From an uncultured Candidatus Saccharibacteria bacterium (GTDB lineage Bacteria > Patescibacteriota > Saccharimonadia > Saccharimonadales > Saccharimonadaceae): a DNA stretch of 27,076 bases. The position numbers and the translations under genes are program-made. Location of the stretch: assembly GCA_938041435.1 (NCBI GenBank), contig CALISR010000001.1, positions 1-27,076 on the forward strand. Reading direction: 5' to 3'. Positions 6,184 to 13,399 of the stretch are shown here, one piece after another. The notes beneath the pieces were generated by a model that saw only the letters and a program-made list of their open reading frames with translations, did not search any database and was not told where the DNA came from. Numbering within the stretch: the first letter of the stretch is position 1; each line of letters starts with the position of its first letter.

Positions 6184-8259
6184 ATGGGGGTGCAACAAAT
6201 CAGCCGGTTTTGGCACCGGCGCTTGTGCGAGGCAAGTATGCTCTATGCCGTCGTCATCGTGGCGTTGTGGGCATGGCGGCACTTTGGCGGGGTGGATCAA
6301 TACAACCTCGTGCTTGGCATGCCACTCATTGCCGTCATCTTGGCCGGTATAACAGGGATTGTGGCAGCGGTGCTTCACATCTGGCCACCGCAGCAGCGGC
6401 TTGGGCAGGCGAGTCTGGCGGTGTATCTCTGTGCCGTCGCCACAACCGGCGCGCTCATTATTGGCACTGGTGGGCTGAGCTCACCCTTCATTGCAGCCTG
6501 GCTCTTAGTAGCAGTCTTTGCGATGTTTTTTGGCTGGGTGGGGCTGGCGCTCGTCTTGCTGCTGGTCAATGCCTACCTCAGTTGGGGAGTATTGTCAGGG
6601 TATATTACAAGCATGATGATCCCCAGCGCTATGCTGACGGGCGAGCTCCCCATCCTGGTGGGGTGCTTGCTCTGGGGGCCGGATGATCGCGCTGCACAGG
6701 CCCGCACTACTTCATACCGCGAGCTTGCCGCCACACTAAGCCGGGTAGCAGGCAAGTCGGACATCGTGCTCAATGCAATTGGCGATGGCGTGATGGCGCT
6801 GGATGCAGACGGGATGATTGAGCTCATCAATCCAGCAGCCCAACGTCTTGTGGGCTGGGGTGACGAAGATGCTCTGGGCCTCAGCTACCAATCTGTCCTC
6901 AAGCTTATCGATGCCAAGAATGACCCCATTACCAATGATACCGACCCTATCGCCGCTGTCCTGGCCGACAATCAGCCCCTCACCACCGACCGCCTGCGTC
7001 TCGTGACGAGCTCTGGCAAGACGCCGATCATCTCACTCGTCATTTCGCCCGTCAGCAGTGAGCCGGGCAGTGGAGTCATCGTCGTCTTTCGTGATGTAAC
7101 AAAGGAAAAGGCCGAGGAACGCCAAAAAGCCGAGTTCATTAGCACCGCCAGCCACGAGATGCGTACCCCTGTAGCGTCAATCGAGGGCTACCTTGGCCTC
7201 ACCCTTAACCCCGCCACTGCCACCATCGACCAGCGCGCCCGCGACTTCATTACCAAAGCCCACCGTTCGGCTGAGCACCTCGGCCGGCTCTTTCAAGACC
7301 TGCTAGATGTAAGCAAAGCCGACGATGGCCGCTTGCAGAGCAATCCCGAAGCGATCGACCTCATTCCCTTTGTTAGCGACATTGTAGAGGGGCTGCGCCA
7401 CAAGGCTGAGGACAAAAAGCTCCAGCTTATCTTCAAGCCACGCCCTGGCACAACTGGCGGTGAGCATAGCGCTACCTTTACTAGCCGGACGCTGAGCCCT
7501 GCCTTTTATGTTTATGTCGACCCAGACCAGCTGCGTGAGGTGCTTGATAATCTGGTGGAGAATGCTATCAAATACACCCCCAGCGGGCGTGTAACGGTGG
7601 ATGTAACCGGCGGTAGTGGGCGCGTAACGATCGCCATTGCCGATACTGGCATTGGCATACCAGTAGAAGATCAGTCACACCTCTTCCAGAAGTTCTATCG
7701 GGTGGATAATTCGGACACGCGCGAGATTGGCGGCACTGGCCTGGGGCTCTACCTCAGTCGCCGCCTCACAGAGGTAATGGGTGGCCGCTTGTGGGTAGAG
7801 AGTGCGTACCGGCAGGGAAGTACCTTCTTCCTTGAGCTCCCGCGCTTGAGCGAGCACGATGCTCAAACCGCCCTCGCCGCCAAAGCCAAGGCAGCAGCAC
7901 AAGCCGCCGAGGCAACCCCGCCTCGCCCAGTGCCAACTTTTGCCACGGCCGCACTCCAGAGCCAAGGCTTTTTGCCGCAGCCAAGCCCAGCTACTCGCGC
8001 CCAGCGCCCAACCCAAAAGAACAGCCGCGCAGCCACGCCACCCACAGCAAAAAACGTACAATCTACCACTGTTACCGTTGCCCAGGCTGCTCCTGCCACT
8101 CCCTCAAGCGCCACACCACCATCTACGCCACAACCTGCGCCAAGCACGTCGCCCACGGCGCATATCATTGCCACCAGTCAGCCTCGGCGTAGCCCCACTC
8201 GCGTCCGCGATGTCCTCACCACGCCGCGCTCTGCTGCGCCACCACGGGCAGTGCGGTAG
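6184..8259 (+). CDS. Membrane sensor histidine kinase with PAS domain and Pro/Ala-rich tail
   Basis: 691 residues. Residues 1-165 hold about five or six hydrophobic segments, forming a polytopic input domain with almost no extracellular loop. A PAS domain follows (about 190-300, DGVMALDADGMIELINPAA). The HisKA domain has the H box SHEMRTP with His324 as the phosphorylated residue. The ATPase domain has the N box DNLVENAIKYTP (Asn460), the G1 box DTGIGIP (Asp487), the F box FQKFYR and the G2 box GGTGLGL. After about residue 555 the kinase fold ends and a 135-residue tail begins that is Ala/Pro/Thr/Ser-rich, basic and probably disordered. The tail is not part of normal PhoR/VicK-type kinases. 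The likely partner is the response regulator at 9225-10793, which has a similar tail. Confidence 0.95.
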   Translation: MGVQQISRFWHRRLCEASMLYAVVIVALWAWRHFGGVDQYNLVLGMPLIAVILAGITGIVAAVLHIWPPQQRLGQASLAVYLCAVATTGALIIGTGGLSSPFIAAWLLVAVFAMFFGWVGLALVLLLVNAYLSWGVLSGYITSMMIPSAMLTGELPILVGCLLWGPDDRAAQARTTSYRELAATLSRVAGKSDIVLNAIGDGVMALDADGMIELINPAAQRLVGWGDEDALGLSYQSVLKLIDAKNDPITNDTDPIAAVLADNQPLTTDRLRLVTSSGKTPIISLVISPVSSEPGSGVIVVFRDVTKEKAEERQKAEFISTASHEMRTPVASIEGYLGLTLNPATATIDQRARDFITKAHRSAEHLGRLFQDLLDVSKADDGRLQSNPEAIDLIPFVSDIVEGLRHKAEDKKLQLIFKPRPGTTGGEHSATFTSRTLSPAFYVYVDPDQLREVLDNLVENAIKYTPSGRVTVDVTGGSGRVTIAIADTGIGIPVEDQSHLFQKFYRVDNSDTREIGGTGLGLYLSRRLTEVMGGRLWVESAYRQGSTFFLELPRLSEHDAQTALAAKAKAAAQAAEATPPRPVPTFATAALQSQGFLPQPSPATRAQRPTQKNSRAATPPTAKNVQSTTVTVAQAAPATPSSATPPSTPQPAPSTSPTAHIIATSQPRRSPTRVRDVLTTPRSAAPPRAVR

Positions 8260-8289
8260 CTCGTGTAACTATTTCCAGACATAAATGCT

Positions 8290-8327
8290 GAGGCCGATAT
8301 ATCTCCACAATACCGGCCTCTTTTATA
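8290..8327 (+). terminator. Terminator of the kinase gene
   Basis: Stem GAGGCCG (8290-8296)/CGGCCTC (8314-8320), followed by TTTTATATT. Confidence 0.75.
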
Positions 8328-8417
8328 TTAAAACCTGCTACTAGTGCCCCTCCTGCAACAAAAAGCGAGAAGGGAGAAGGGGAGTAAGCAAAGCCCCAGG
8401 CTGCTACACGCTTACAA

Positions 8418-8855
8418 CTAGGGCTTCTTGCGTGAAGATTTGCGTGTTCGCCCATTGAGCAGATATAGCGTGATAGAGCTAAAGGCCATCGCTTCCGTAC
8501 CACGCGCTACCCAATGCATCCTCGTCTCTTCCGCTTGGCGGTCTTCAAGTGCAATAATGTTCGAGAGTCCATCGGCACCAGCAATATCCTCATCCGTCGT
8601 CATCACATGCTCAGCAACTGGATTAAGCAGGTTACCCACCGGCTCCATATCGCCACTGTCGTGATAGAGACTAATACCTGTTGCAGCTGTCAGCGTGGCG
8701 CCAATGGTGGCCAGCATCCCTAGTGCCCGCGCTGCTTTCTCACGCCGTGAGGATCGCTCGGGCGATTGCAATTTTTCTGCAAAACGCGTGACCCAGCTTG
8801 GCTTCTCGCTTTTGTGTCGCGCCCCAGCGTGTCGCATTTGTTGTGTTGTTGTCAT
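8418..8855 (-). CDS. Small membrane protein between kinase and response regulator
   Basis: 145 residues from ATG 8855; ATG 8861 (two residues longer) is equally open, but GAGG at 8868-8865 is then only 3 bases away. The N-terminus is basic and hydrophilic (about 1-42). One hydrophobic segment is clear (ALGMLATIGATLTAATGISLY), and a weaker one lies near the end (AMAFSSITLYLLNG), followed by a basic tail (RTRKSSRKKP). The acidic stretch between them (GDMEPVGNLLNPVAEHVMTTDEDIAGADG region) would face outside. The family is not recognised. It lies between the two two-component genes on the opposite strand, so a role in that pathway is possible but unproven. Confidence 0.7.
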   Translation of the reverse strand: MTTTQQMRHAGARHKSEKPSWVTRFAEKLQSPERSSRREKAARALGMLATIGATLTAATGISLYHDSGDMEPVGNLLNPVAEHVMTTDEDIAGADGLSNIIALEDRQAEETRMHWVARGTEAMAFSSITLYLLNGRTRKSSRKKP

Positions 8856-8882
8856 ATTCATATTCCTCTGTTAGGGAGTGCT

Positions 8883-8891
8883 ATGATACCA
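8883..8891 (-). promoter_or_regulatory. Extended -10 promoter of the 8418-8855 gene
   Basis: Minus strand TG-G-TATCAT (8891-8883), about 21 bases before ATG 8861. Confidence 0.45.
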
Positions 8892-8946
8892 CAGTATATA
8901 TTTATAGTCAATAGCTACCCAGTAGCGCTGCCAAGCTAAACATACG

Positions 8947-9214
8947 CTAGCTAGAGTATAGAGCAAAGCTCTTTTCTTTGGCTTGGTCGCGAATTTCTCG
9001 ATATTTTCTTATAGTGGGGTTGCTGCGAAGAGCAGGGGAACGTTCTGCAATTTCAGGTATGTTCGCCTATTTGCAAATCACTACCAGCGCTCTGTCAATC
9101 TCTTCGCACAAAGCCAACTGTGCGCCAGACCCATCACCAGAACAGCACTTTATATTAATTCCTCTCAAAAAAACCACAAGCACTATGGTATTTTTGCTGA
9201 CAATTGCGTACAAT
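8947..9214 (-). pseudogene. Decayed gene fragment with an in-frame amber stop
   Basis: On the minus strand one frame stays protein-like from about 9214 to the stop at 8949-8947, broken only by TAG at 9069-9067. Before the break it reads NTIVLVVFLRGIN ... SGDGSGAQLALCEEIDRALV, and after it NIPEIAERSPALRSNPTI, then a Lys/Arg/Glu-rich helix-like end. The pattern 'GDG.GAQLAL.EE' followed by a hydrophobic strand resembles Rossmann-like small-molecule enzymes such as nucleoside 2-deoxyribosyltransferase-type folds, but I cannot assign it. No start codon remains, and the upstream part overlaps the response-regulator start. Otherwise the 360-base gap between 8862 and 9224 holds nothing I can call. 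Confidence 0.4.
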
Positions 9215-9224
9215 AGAGGGTGAT

Positions 9225-10793
9225 ATGACAAAGGTTAAGATTCTGCTTGTCGAAGACGACAAAAGCCTGCGCGAAATATACGGAGTACGCCTGTTGGCCG
9301 AGGGGTATGACATCGTGTCGGCCGGCGATGGGGAAGAAGCACTCGCCATGGCTATCAAAGAACGTCCGCAGCTCATCATCAGCGATGTGATGATGCCCAA
9401 GATTAGTGGCTTCGACATGCTCGATATCTTGCGCAGCACCACCGAGACGCGTGGCATCAAGGTGATTATCATGACGGCACTCTCGAGCCAAGACCAGCGC
9501 ATGCGCGGCGAGGCACTGGGAGCAGACCGCTACCTCGTCAAATCGCAGGTTGGCATTGAAGATGTGGTGCGCGCCGTACACGACGTCCTTGGTGATACAG
9601 GGGTGAGCCACCGGCCGGCAGCACACACCACTCCTGAGCCTCAGCCAAGCGCACCAGCTATGCCCGTGCCACCAGCCAGCCAGCCCACCACACTGCCGCA
9701 GCCCACAGCGCCATTCTCCACACCGCGGCCGGCCAGCCTGGGTGAGCGAGTAATCCACCCACTACAGTCTTCTATGCCGAGGCCAGATTATGCCAGCTTA
9801 ATAGATGACGAGCTCGATGCCGCCAATGGCGCTCCACAACCCACAGCGCCACAGCCGCCAGCCGAGCCCACCACGCCACAGCCATTCACCTTACCGCCAG
9901 CCGAAGAAACACCAGAGGCGGAGATCGTTACGCATCATGATGAACACCCAGCAGCCCCTGCTAGTAGCGCGCTAAGCCCAGCCGAAGCTCCACACCCACA
10001 CACACCACCAGTCAGCGATGCTCCCGCCGCGCAGCCACTCATCAACGATATTATTGCGCCGCACAGCACCGCGCCATCGGGTATTCCAGAGATTACACAC
10101 CAGGCACTGGCAAGCAAACCACCACTGCCACCACACCACACTCACACTCCAGCAGACGACGAAGCCGAGCTAGCCGAAGCTCTGCGCATGAGCACACAAC
10201 AGGCCGATGATGAGGCAGACACCGATGCAGCTACCTACCAGCCAAGCCAAAACCAGCTCGTGACGGACGCCGTGGCCAACCTCACCGAGCAGATGGATAC
10301 CATTCCGACTCCGGTCGAACCACCAGCGCCAGCCGCCACAGCATACGATACACCAGCGCCAAGCCATACTGCGCCAGTCGCCCCAGCTCAACCACCAGCT
10401 GCTCACCACGAGCATCACGAGGATTCACCAGCTCATCCTGCTCCTGATAGTGCAGCCATTACACCGCACAGCACACAAGCCATTGCTGCAGACCCATCTG
10501 ATGCACTAGCCGCGGCGTTGCTCCAGGGCAGTGCATCCGCTCATCCGTCGGTCTCGCCGGTCGATCATCCGCTTTACGATGCCATCCGTCCAGCTCCCGT
10601 TGCTGCAGCGCATTCTGCTCCAGCACAGCCCGTCAACGCCGCAGCAGGGCAACCATCAATCACTCATCATGCAGCATCAGCGCCTCAGCCAGGAGCCGCA
10701 CCTTCGCGCCCAGCACCAGCCATACAGCATAGCCACGACAACCTCAGTTTCGAAGAGACTGAGCGGGCAGTGCCATCGGCCGGGTCGCACTAA
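9225..10793 (+). CDS. Response regulator: receiver domain plus ~400-residue Pro/Ala/His-rich tail
   Basis: 522 residues from ATG 9225, with GAGGGTGAT just upstream; TTG 9204 is in frame but precedes the ribosome-binding site. The receiver domain (1-122) is complete: acidic pair Glu10-Asp11-Asp12, phospho-acceptor Asp54 (ISDVMMP), Thr84 (IMTAL) and Lys106 (LVKS). From about residue 125 to the end there is no DNA-binding or enzymatic fold. Instead there are about 400 residues of Pro, Ala, Thr, Ser and His with scattered acidic patches (DDELDAA, ADDEAELAEAL) and His clusters (HHEHHED). The tail is probably disordered. Output may be through protein binding or localisation. The nearest kinase is 6184-8259. 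Confidence 0.9.
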   Translation: MTKVKILLVEDDKSLREIYGVRLLAEGYDIVSAGDGEEALAMAIKERPQLIISDVMMPKISGFDMLDILRSTTETRGIKVIIMTALSSQDQRMRGEALGADRYLVKSQVGIEDVVRAVHDVLGDTGVSHRPAAHTTPEPQPSAPAMPVPPASQPTTLPQPTAPFSTPRPASLGERVIHPLQSSMPRPDYASLIDDELDAANGAPQPTAPQPPAEPTTPQPFTLPPAEETPEAEIVTHHDEHPAAPASSALSPAEAPHPHTPPVSDAPAAQPLINDIIAPHSTAPSGIPEITHQALASKPPLPPHHTHTPADDEAELAEALRMSTQQADDEADTDAATYQPSQNQLVTDAVANLTEQMDTIPTPVEPPAPAATAYDTPAPSHTAPVAPAQPPAAHHEHHEDSPAHPAPDSAAITPHSTQAIAADPSDALAAALLQGSASAHPSVSPVDHPLYDAIRPAPVAAAHSAPAQPVNAAAGQPSITHHAASAPQPGAAPSRPAPAIQHSHDNLSFEETERAVPSAGSH

Positions 10794-10819
10794 AAAGCAT
10801 ATCCATATCGCTTCACGCG

Positions 10820-10828
10820 TGCTATACT
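10820..10828 (+). promoter_or_regulatory. Extended -10 promoter of the 10857 gene
   Basis: TG-C-TATACT, about 28 bases before ATG 10857. Confidence 0.55.
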
Positions 10829-10856
10829 AGGTAATCATCATTGCATGGAGCCTGTT

Positions 10857-11126
10857 ATGCCCGATCGATCACCATTCGACTACCCATCATTCCATGAACA
10901 ACCTACCGATGACCCTGTCACTGGCCCTGCTGCACGATGCAACGATCCACTACAAGCTGATAGCCGCCAGCATCCATCGCTTGAGTATCCACTTGTTGTG
11001 CCAGAGGTCAAACATAGCCCACTTTTCACATGCATTCGTGCCATTGGCCAGGCTGCTCTCCGCGGCACGCGGAGCATTGTCTCAGCGGTTACTCGGCCGT
11101 GGTCGCGTCACACCCATCAGCATTAG
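10857..11126 (+). CDS. Hypothetical small protein
   Basis: 89 residues from ATG 10857. ATG 10845 is also in frame, but GGAG at 10847-10850 then becomes coding; as a Shine-Dalgarno sequence it is well placed for 10857. The N-terminal half is Pro/Asp-rich and polar; the C-terminal half (PLFTCIRAIGQAALRGTRSI) is an amphipathic basic helix that could touch a membrane. No family is recognised. A second frame (10894-11184) overlaps it completely, so the coding frame is chosen on promoter and ribosome-binding-site position, not on homology. Confidence 0.45.
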   Translation: MPDRSPFDYPSFHEQPTDDPVTGPAARCNDPLQADSRQHPSLEYPLVVPEVKHSPLFTCIRAIGQAALRGTRSIVSAVTRPWSRHTHQH

Positions 11127-11176
11127 CCGAGAGAGTTATGAGCGCAGAGCCGAGCCTTCGGCCAGCACGTCCTGGG

Positions 11177-11185
11177 TGATATAAT
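11177..11185 (+). promoter_or_regulatory. Extended -10 promoter, leaderless, for the pseudouridine synthase
   Basis: TG-A-TATAAT ends 6 bases before ATG 11192, so the transcript should begin at or within a base or two of the start codon. Confidence 0.65.
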
Positions 11186-11191
11186 AGAAGC

Positions 11192-11875
11192 ATGTCTACT
11201 ACTCGCCTTAACAAACACATTGCTCTTGTGCTGGGCCTGTCGCGCCGCCAGGCGGATGACCTAATCGCCGCTGGAGATGTCGTGGTTGATGGCGAGGTAG
11301 CTGTGCTCGGTGCCCGTCTCCAGCCAGGCAGCCTGGTAGCAGTCAAGGGTGCGCCACTGCCCAAGCAGGTTGCCTACCACACCATCATGCTCAACAAACC
11401 AGTCGGTTACGTCTGCTCGCGCAAACAACAGGGGTCACAGCCCACCATCTATAGCCTTTTGCCAGCAGAGTTACATGCTCTTAAGCCTGTCGGCCGGCTA
11501 GATGCCGATAGCTCGGGCCTGCTTTTGCTCAGCAACAACGGCGACTTTGCCTACCGCATGACCCACCCACAGTTTGCTAAGGTCAAAGAATACCACGTCC
11601 GGCTCGACCACCCACTCGAACCCCTCCACCAACAGATGATCAGCGACTACGGCATCCAGCTTGCCGATGGCACCAGTCGGCTCATCCTCACGCGTCTTCG
11701 GCCCGATAGCCGCACCGAGTGGCACATTAGCATGAGTGAGGGCCGCAACCGCCAGATCCGCCGTACCTTCGCCGCTCTGGGATACACTGTCACGCGCCTG
11801 CACCGCACGCACTTTGGCAACTATAGCCTGGGCAAGCTACCGCGAGGTAAGTGGGAAGACGTCGCTGTGCAATAG
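11192..11875 (+). CDS. RsuA/RluB-family rRNA pseudouridine synthase
   Basis: 227 residues. An N-terminal S4 RNA-binding domain (about 1-50, LNKHIALVLGLSRRQADDLI) precedes the catalytic domain. That domain carries VGRLDADSSGLLLLSNNGD with Asp104 as the catalytic aspartate, KEYHVRLD, and the family signature EGRNRQIRRTFAALGYTV near the end. It converts specific uridines of rRNA to pseudouridine. Which base (16S U516 or the 23S RluB/RluE/RluF positions) cannot be read from sequence alone, so no gene symbol is given. The gene is probably translated from a leaderless mRNA. Confidence 0.93.
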   Translation: MSTTRLNKHIALVLGLSRRQADDLIAAGDVVVDGEVAVLGARLQPGSLVAVKGAPLPKQVAYHTIMLNKPVGYVCSRKQQGSQPTIYSLLPAELHALKPVGRLDADSSGLLLLSNNGDFAYRMTHPQFAKVKEYHVRLDHPLEPLHQQMISDYGIQLADGTSRLILTRLRPDSRTEWHISMSEGRNRQIRRTFAALGYTVTRLHRTHFGNYSLGKLPRGKWEDVAVQ

Positions 11876-11887
11876 AGCAGCACCTTC

Positions 11888-11916
11888 TTGCACTCTCAGC
11901 AAAAAAATAATATACA
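11888..11916 (+). promoter_or_regulatory. Promoter of the 11927 gene
   Basis: TTGCAC (11888-11893), 17 bases, TATACA (11911-11916), overlapping a TACAAT (11913-11918). ATG follows 8 bases later, so the mRNA is likely leaderless. Confidence 0.55.
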
Positions 11917-11926
11917 ATAGCAATAT

Positions 11927-12361
11927 ATGTGTATGCCTATTCTTAAAGACCCAACCCCACGGTACAGGCTCCGTTATGTAACGGATGACACCATCACCTG
12001 GCTGCTTAGTCCACTCCACGAGCGCACGCTCTGTTTCGACCCCAAGGATGATCACTTCTGGAGCGAGACACCCACCCCACCGCGCATGATACCTTTTGGC
12101 GATCACGCCCGCTATGGTCTCGACCTTTACGCCTTAGCTATCGAGATTATCATTATTGCTACCTGTGGTGGCGCGTGGTGGCTAGTCTGGCGGCCATGGC
12201 ACAAGAAAAAAGACAAAGATGCTCAAGACGCCCCAGAGAAAAAGCAGCCTCTCCCGCTGTGGCTCTATGTTGTGAGCTTAGCTATTCTCATCATTGGCAT
12301 TGCATTTTTGCTCACCGTTATTATCTTTACCGTGCGTCGCTATATCATCCTCAATAGCTAA
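11927..12361 (+). CDS. Two-helix membrane protein, unknown
   Basis: 144 residues. A polar N-terminal region (1-60) is followed by a first membrane segment (about 67-88: LYALAIEIIIIATCGGAWWLV), a charged loop (KKKDKDAQDAPEKKQ) and a second segment (about 112-135: LWLYVVSLAILIIGIAFLL). The charge pattern puts the loop inside the cell. No named family is recognised. It converges with the metallopeptidase-like gene, only 7 bases separating the stops, and no terminator is evident between them. Confidence 0.65.
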   Translation: MCMPILKDPTPRYRLRYVTDDTITWLLSPLHERTLCFDPKDDHFWSETPTPPRMIPFGDHARYGLDLYALAIEIIIIATCGGAWWLVWRPWHKKKDKDAQDAPEKKQPLPLWLYVVSLAILIIGIAFLLTVIIFTVRRYIILNS

Positions 12362-12368
12362 CCTCTAC

Positions 12369-13268
12369 TCATCGTGGCCCCATCCGCCAGAGGACGCCAG
12401 CCGCGCCAAGAGCCTGGATGATAGTGGAGTTTTTGTCAAAGGGCTGCTCTGGGCGGTTGATGTGTGCTCGAATCGTCTCGATCTGCTGCACAGCCGATAA
12501 GTCACGGTACGGTGGTATATCATGCTGGCGAAGGAACTGTGCTTGTAATGTGTACGCCTTAAGCTCAGAAGAGAACAGTGCATATGGTGGCTCACCCCAC
12601 GGTGTACAAGGAGCGATGATGGCGTCATTGGCGTGACTTAACTCGTGGAGGAGTACACCGGCTGTGATGATGCGCGCCCTCTCGCTATCATCATGGAGAG
12701 GTAGTCTAGTCTGATTCATCACAATATTCGGCCGAGCATGCATGGGAGTGCGCCCAACCCGCCCCATATCAACAATGCATGCAGCATACGTGCCACGTAT
12801 TCTGACTGGTGCCGCCTGGGCCGACATGTGTGGTGCGGCAAGAATTCGGCTTGGTGCATAGCACCATTTGGCCGCGCCAAGCCGCCACGGGGCATTGTGC
12901 GCTACGTCAGCCTGCTGCCGCTGCAGCGGCATAGGGTCGGTCATATCCGTCCAGACGTCGCGCGTCTCTGGCGCAATTGCGAGAGGAATAATGTCACGCC
13001 GATGCCAACCATCAAGCGATTGCACCTGGTGATCACGCTGGAAGAGGCGCGGCTCCGCACCATCATGGTCATCGAGTTCTCGCTGCGTGGCACCTGTGCG
13101 GACATCGGCAACCGTCAGCATCGCCGCCCTGTGCTGAAGCGCTGCTGCCGAGACGCCCAGCGCACCCAGGCTGTCAATCAGCTGCGGCTGGCCTAAGCTC
13201 TCATCCAAATATTCTATCGACTGGCGCAATAGGGTAGTATAGGCTGGCTGTGGTATCTCATTGGTCAT
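12369..13268 (-). CDS. Predicted HExxH zinc metallopeptidase-like protein
   Basis: 299 residues with an AAGGAAG ribosome-binding site before ATG 13268. The motif LLHELSHAND gives His208-Glu209-x-x-His212. Twenty-three residues on, Glu235 in SSELKAY is well placed as the third zinc ligand, the arrangement of gluzincins. The N-terminal 200 residues are rich in Arg, Gln and Met and show no clear fold; there is no signal peptide, so it is cytoplasmic. No family is recognised, and the motif is the only support for peptidase activity; it could be a regulatory protease like ImmA/IrrE relatives or an inactive homolog. Confidence 0.65.
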   Translation of the reverse strand: MTNEIPQPAYTTLLRQSIEYLDESLGQPQLIDSLGALGVSAAALQHRAAMLTVADVRTGATQRELDDHDGAEPRLFQRDHQVQSLDGWHRRDIIPLAIAPETRDVWTDMTDPMPLQRQQADVAHNAPWRLGAAKWCYAPSRILAAPHMSAQAAPVRIRGTYAACIVDMGRVGRTPMHARPNIVMNQTRLPLHDDSERARIITAGVLLHELSHANDAIIAPCTPWGEPPYALFSSELKAYTLQAQFLRQHDIPPYRDLSAVQQIETIRAHINRPEQPFDKNSTIIQALGAAGVLWRMGPR

Positions 13269-13333
13269 TACACACTTCCTTATATTTCAGTCTTTATCAA
13301 TGAGAGTGAGCCCGTTGCCGCGCTCGTTCTTTT

Positions 13334-13362
13334 ATTGTACAAGAGGGGAGAGGGCACTGCAA
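13334..13362 (-). promoter_or_regulatory. Promoter of the metallopeptidase-like gene
   Basis: Minus strand TTGCAG (13362-13357), 17 bases, TACAAT (13339-13334), leaving a leader of roughly 60 bases. Confidence 0.6.
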
Positions 13363-13381
13363 ATCCGCTCGCACGCTTTCA

Positions 13382-13390
13382 TGATATAAT
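13382..13390 (+). promoter_or_regulatory. Extended -10 promoter of der
   Basis: TG-A-TATAAT ends 9 bases before ATG 13400, so the leader is only a few bases long. Confidence 0.65.
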
Positions 13391-13399
13391 GAGAGTATT

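Noticed and set aside
9183..9758. 191-codon minus-strand frame antisense to the response regulator
   Set aside because: It is opposite an intact receiver domain, has unlikely composition (Trp, Cys, His-rich) and no promoter or ribosome-binding site.
10894..11184. 96-codon frame overlapping the 10857-11126 gene
   Set aside because: Lacks a ribosome-binding site and would overlap the -10 box of the next gene; the other frame fits the promoter better.
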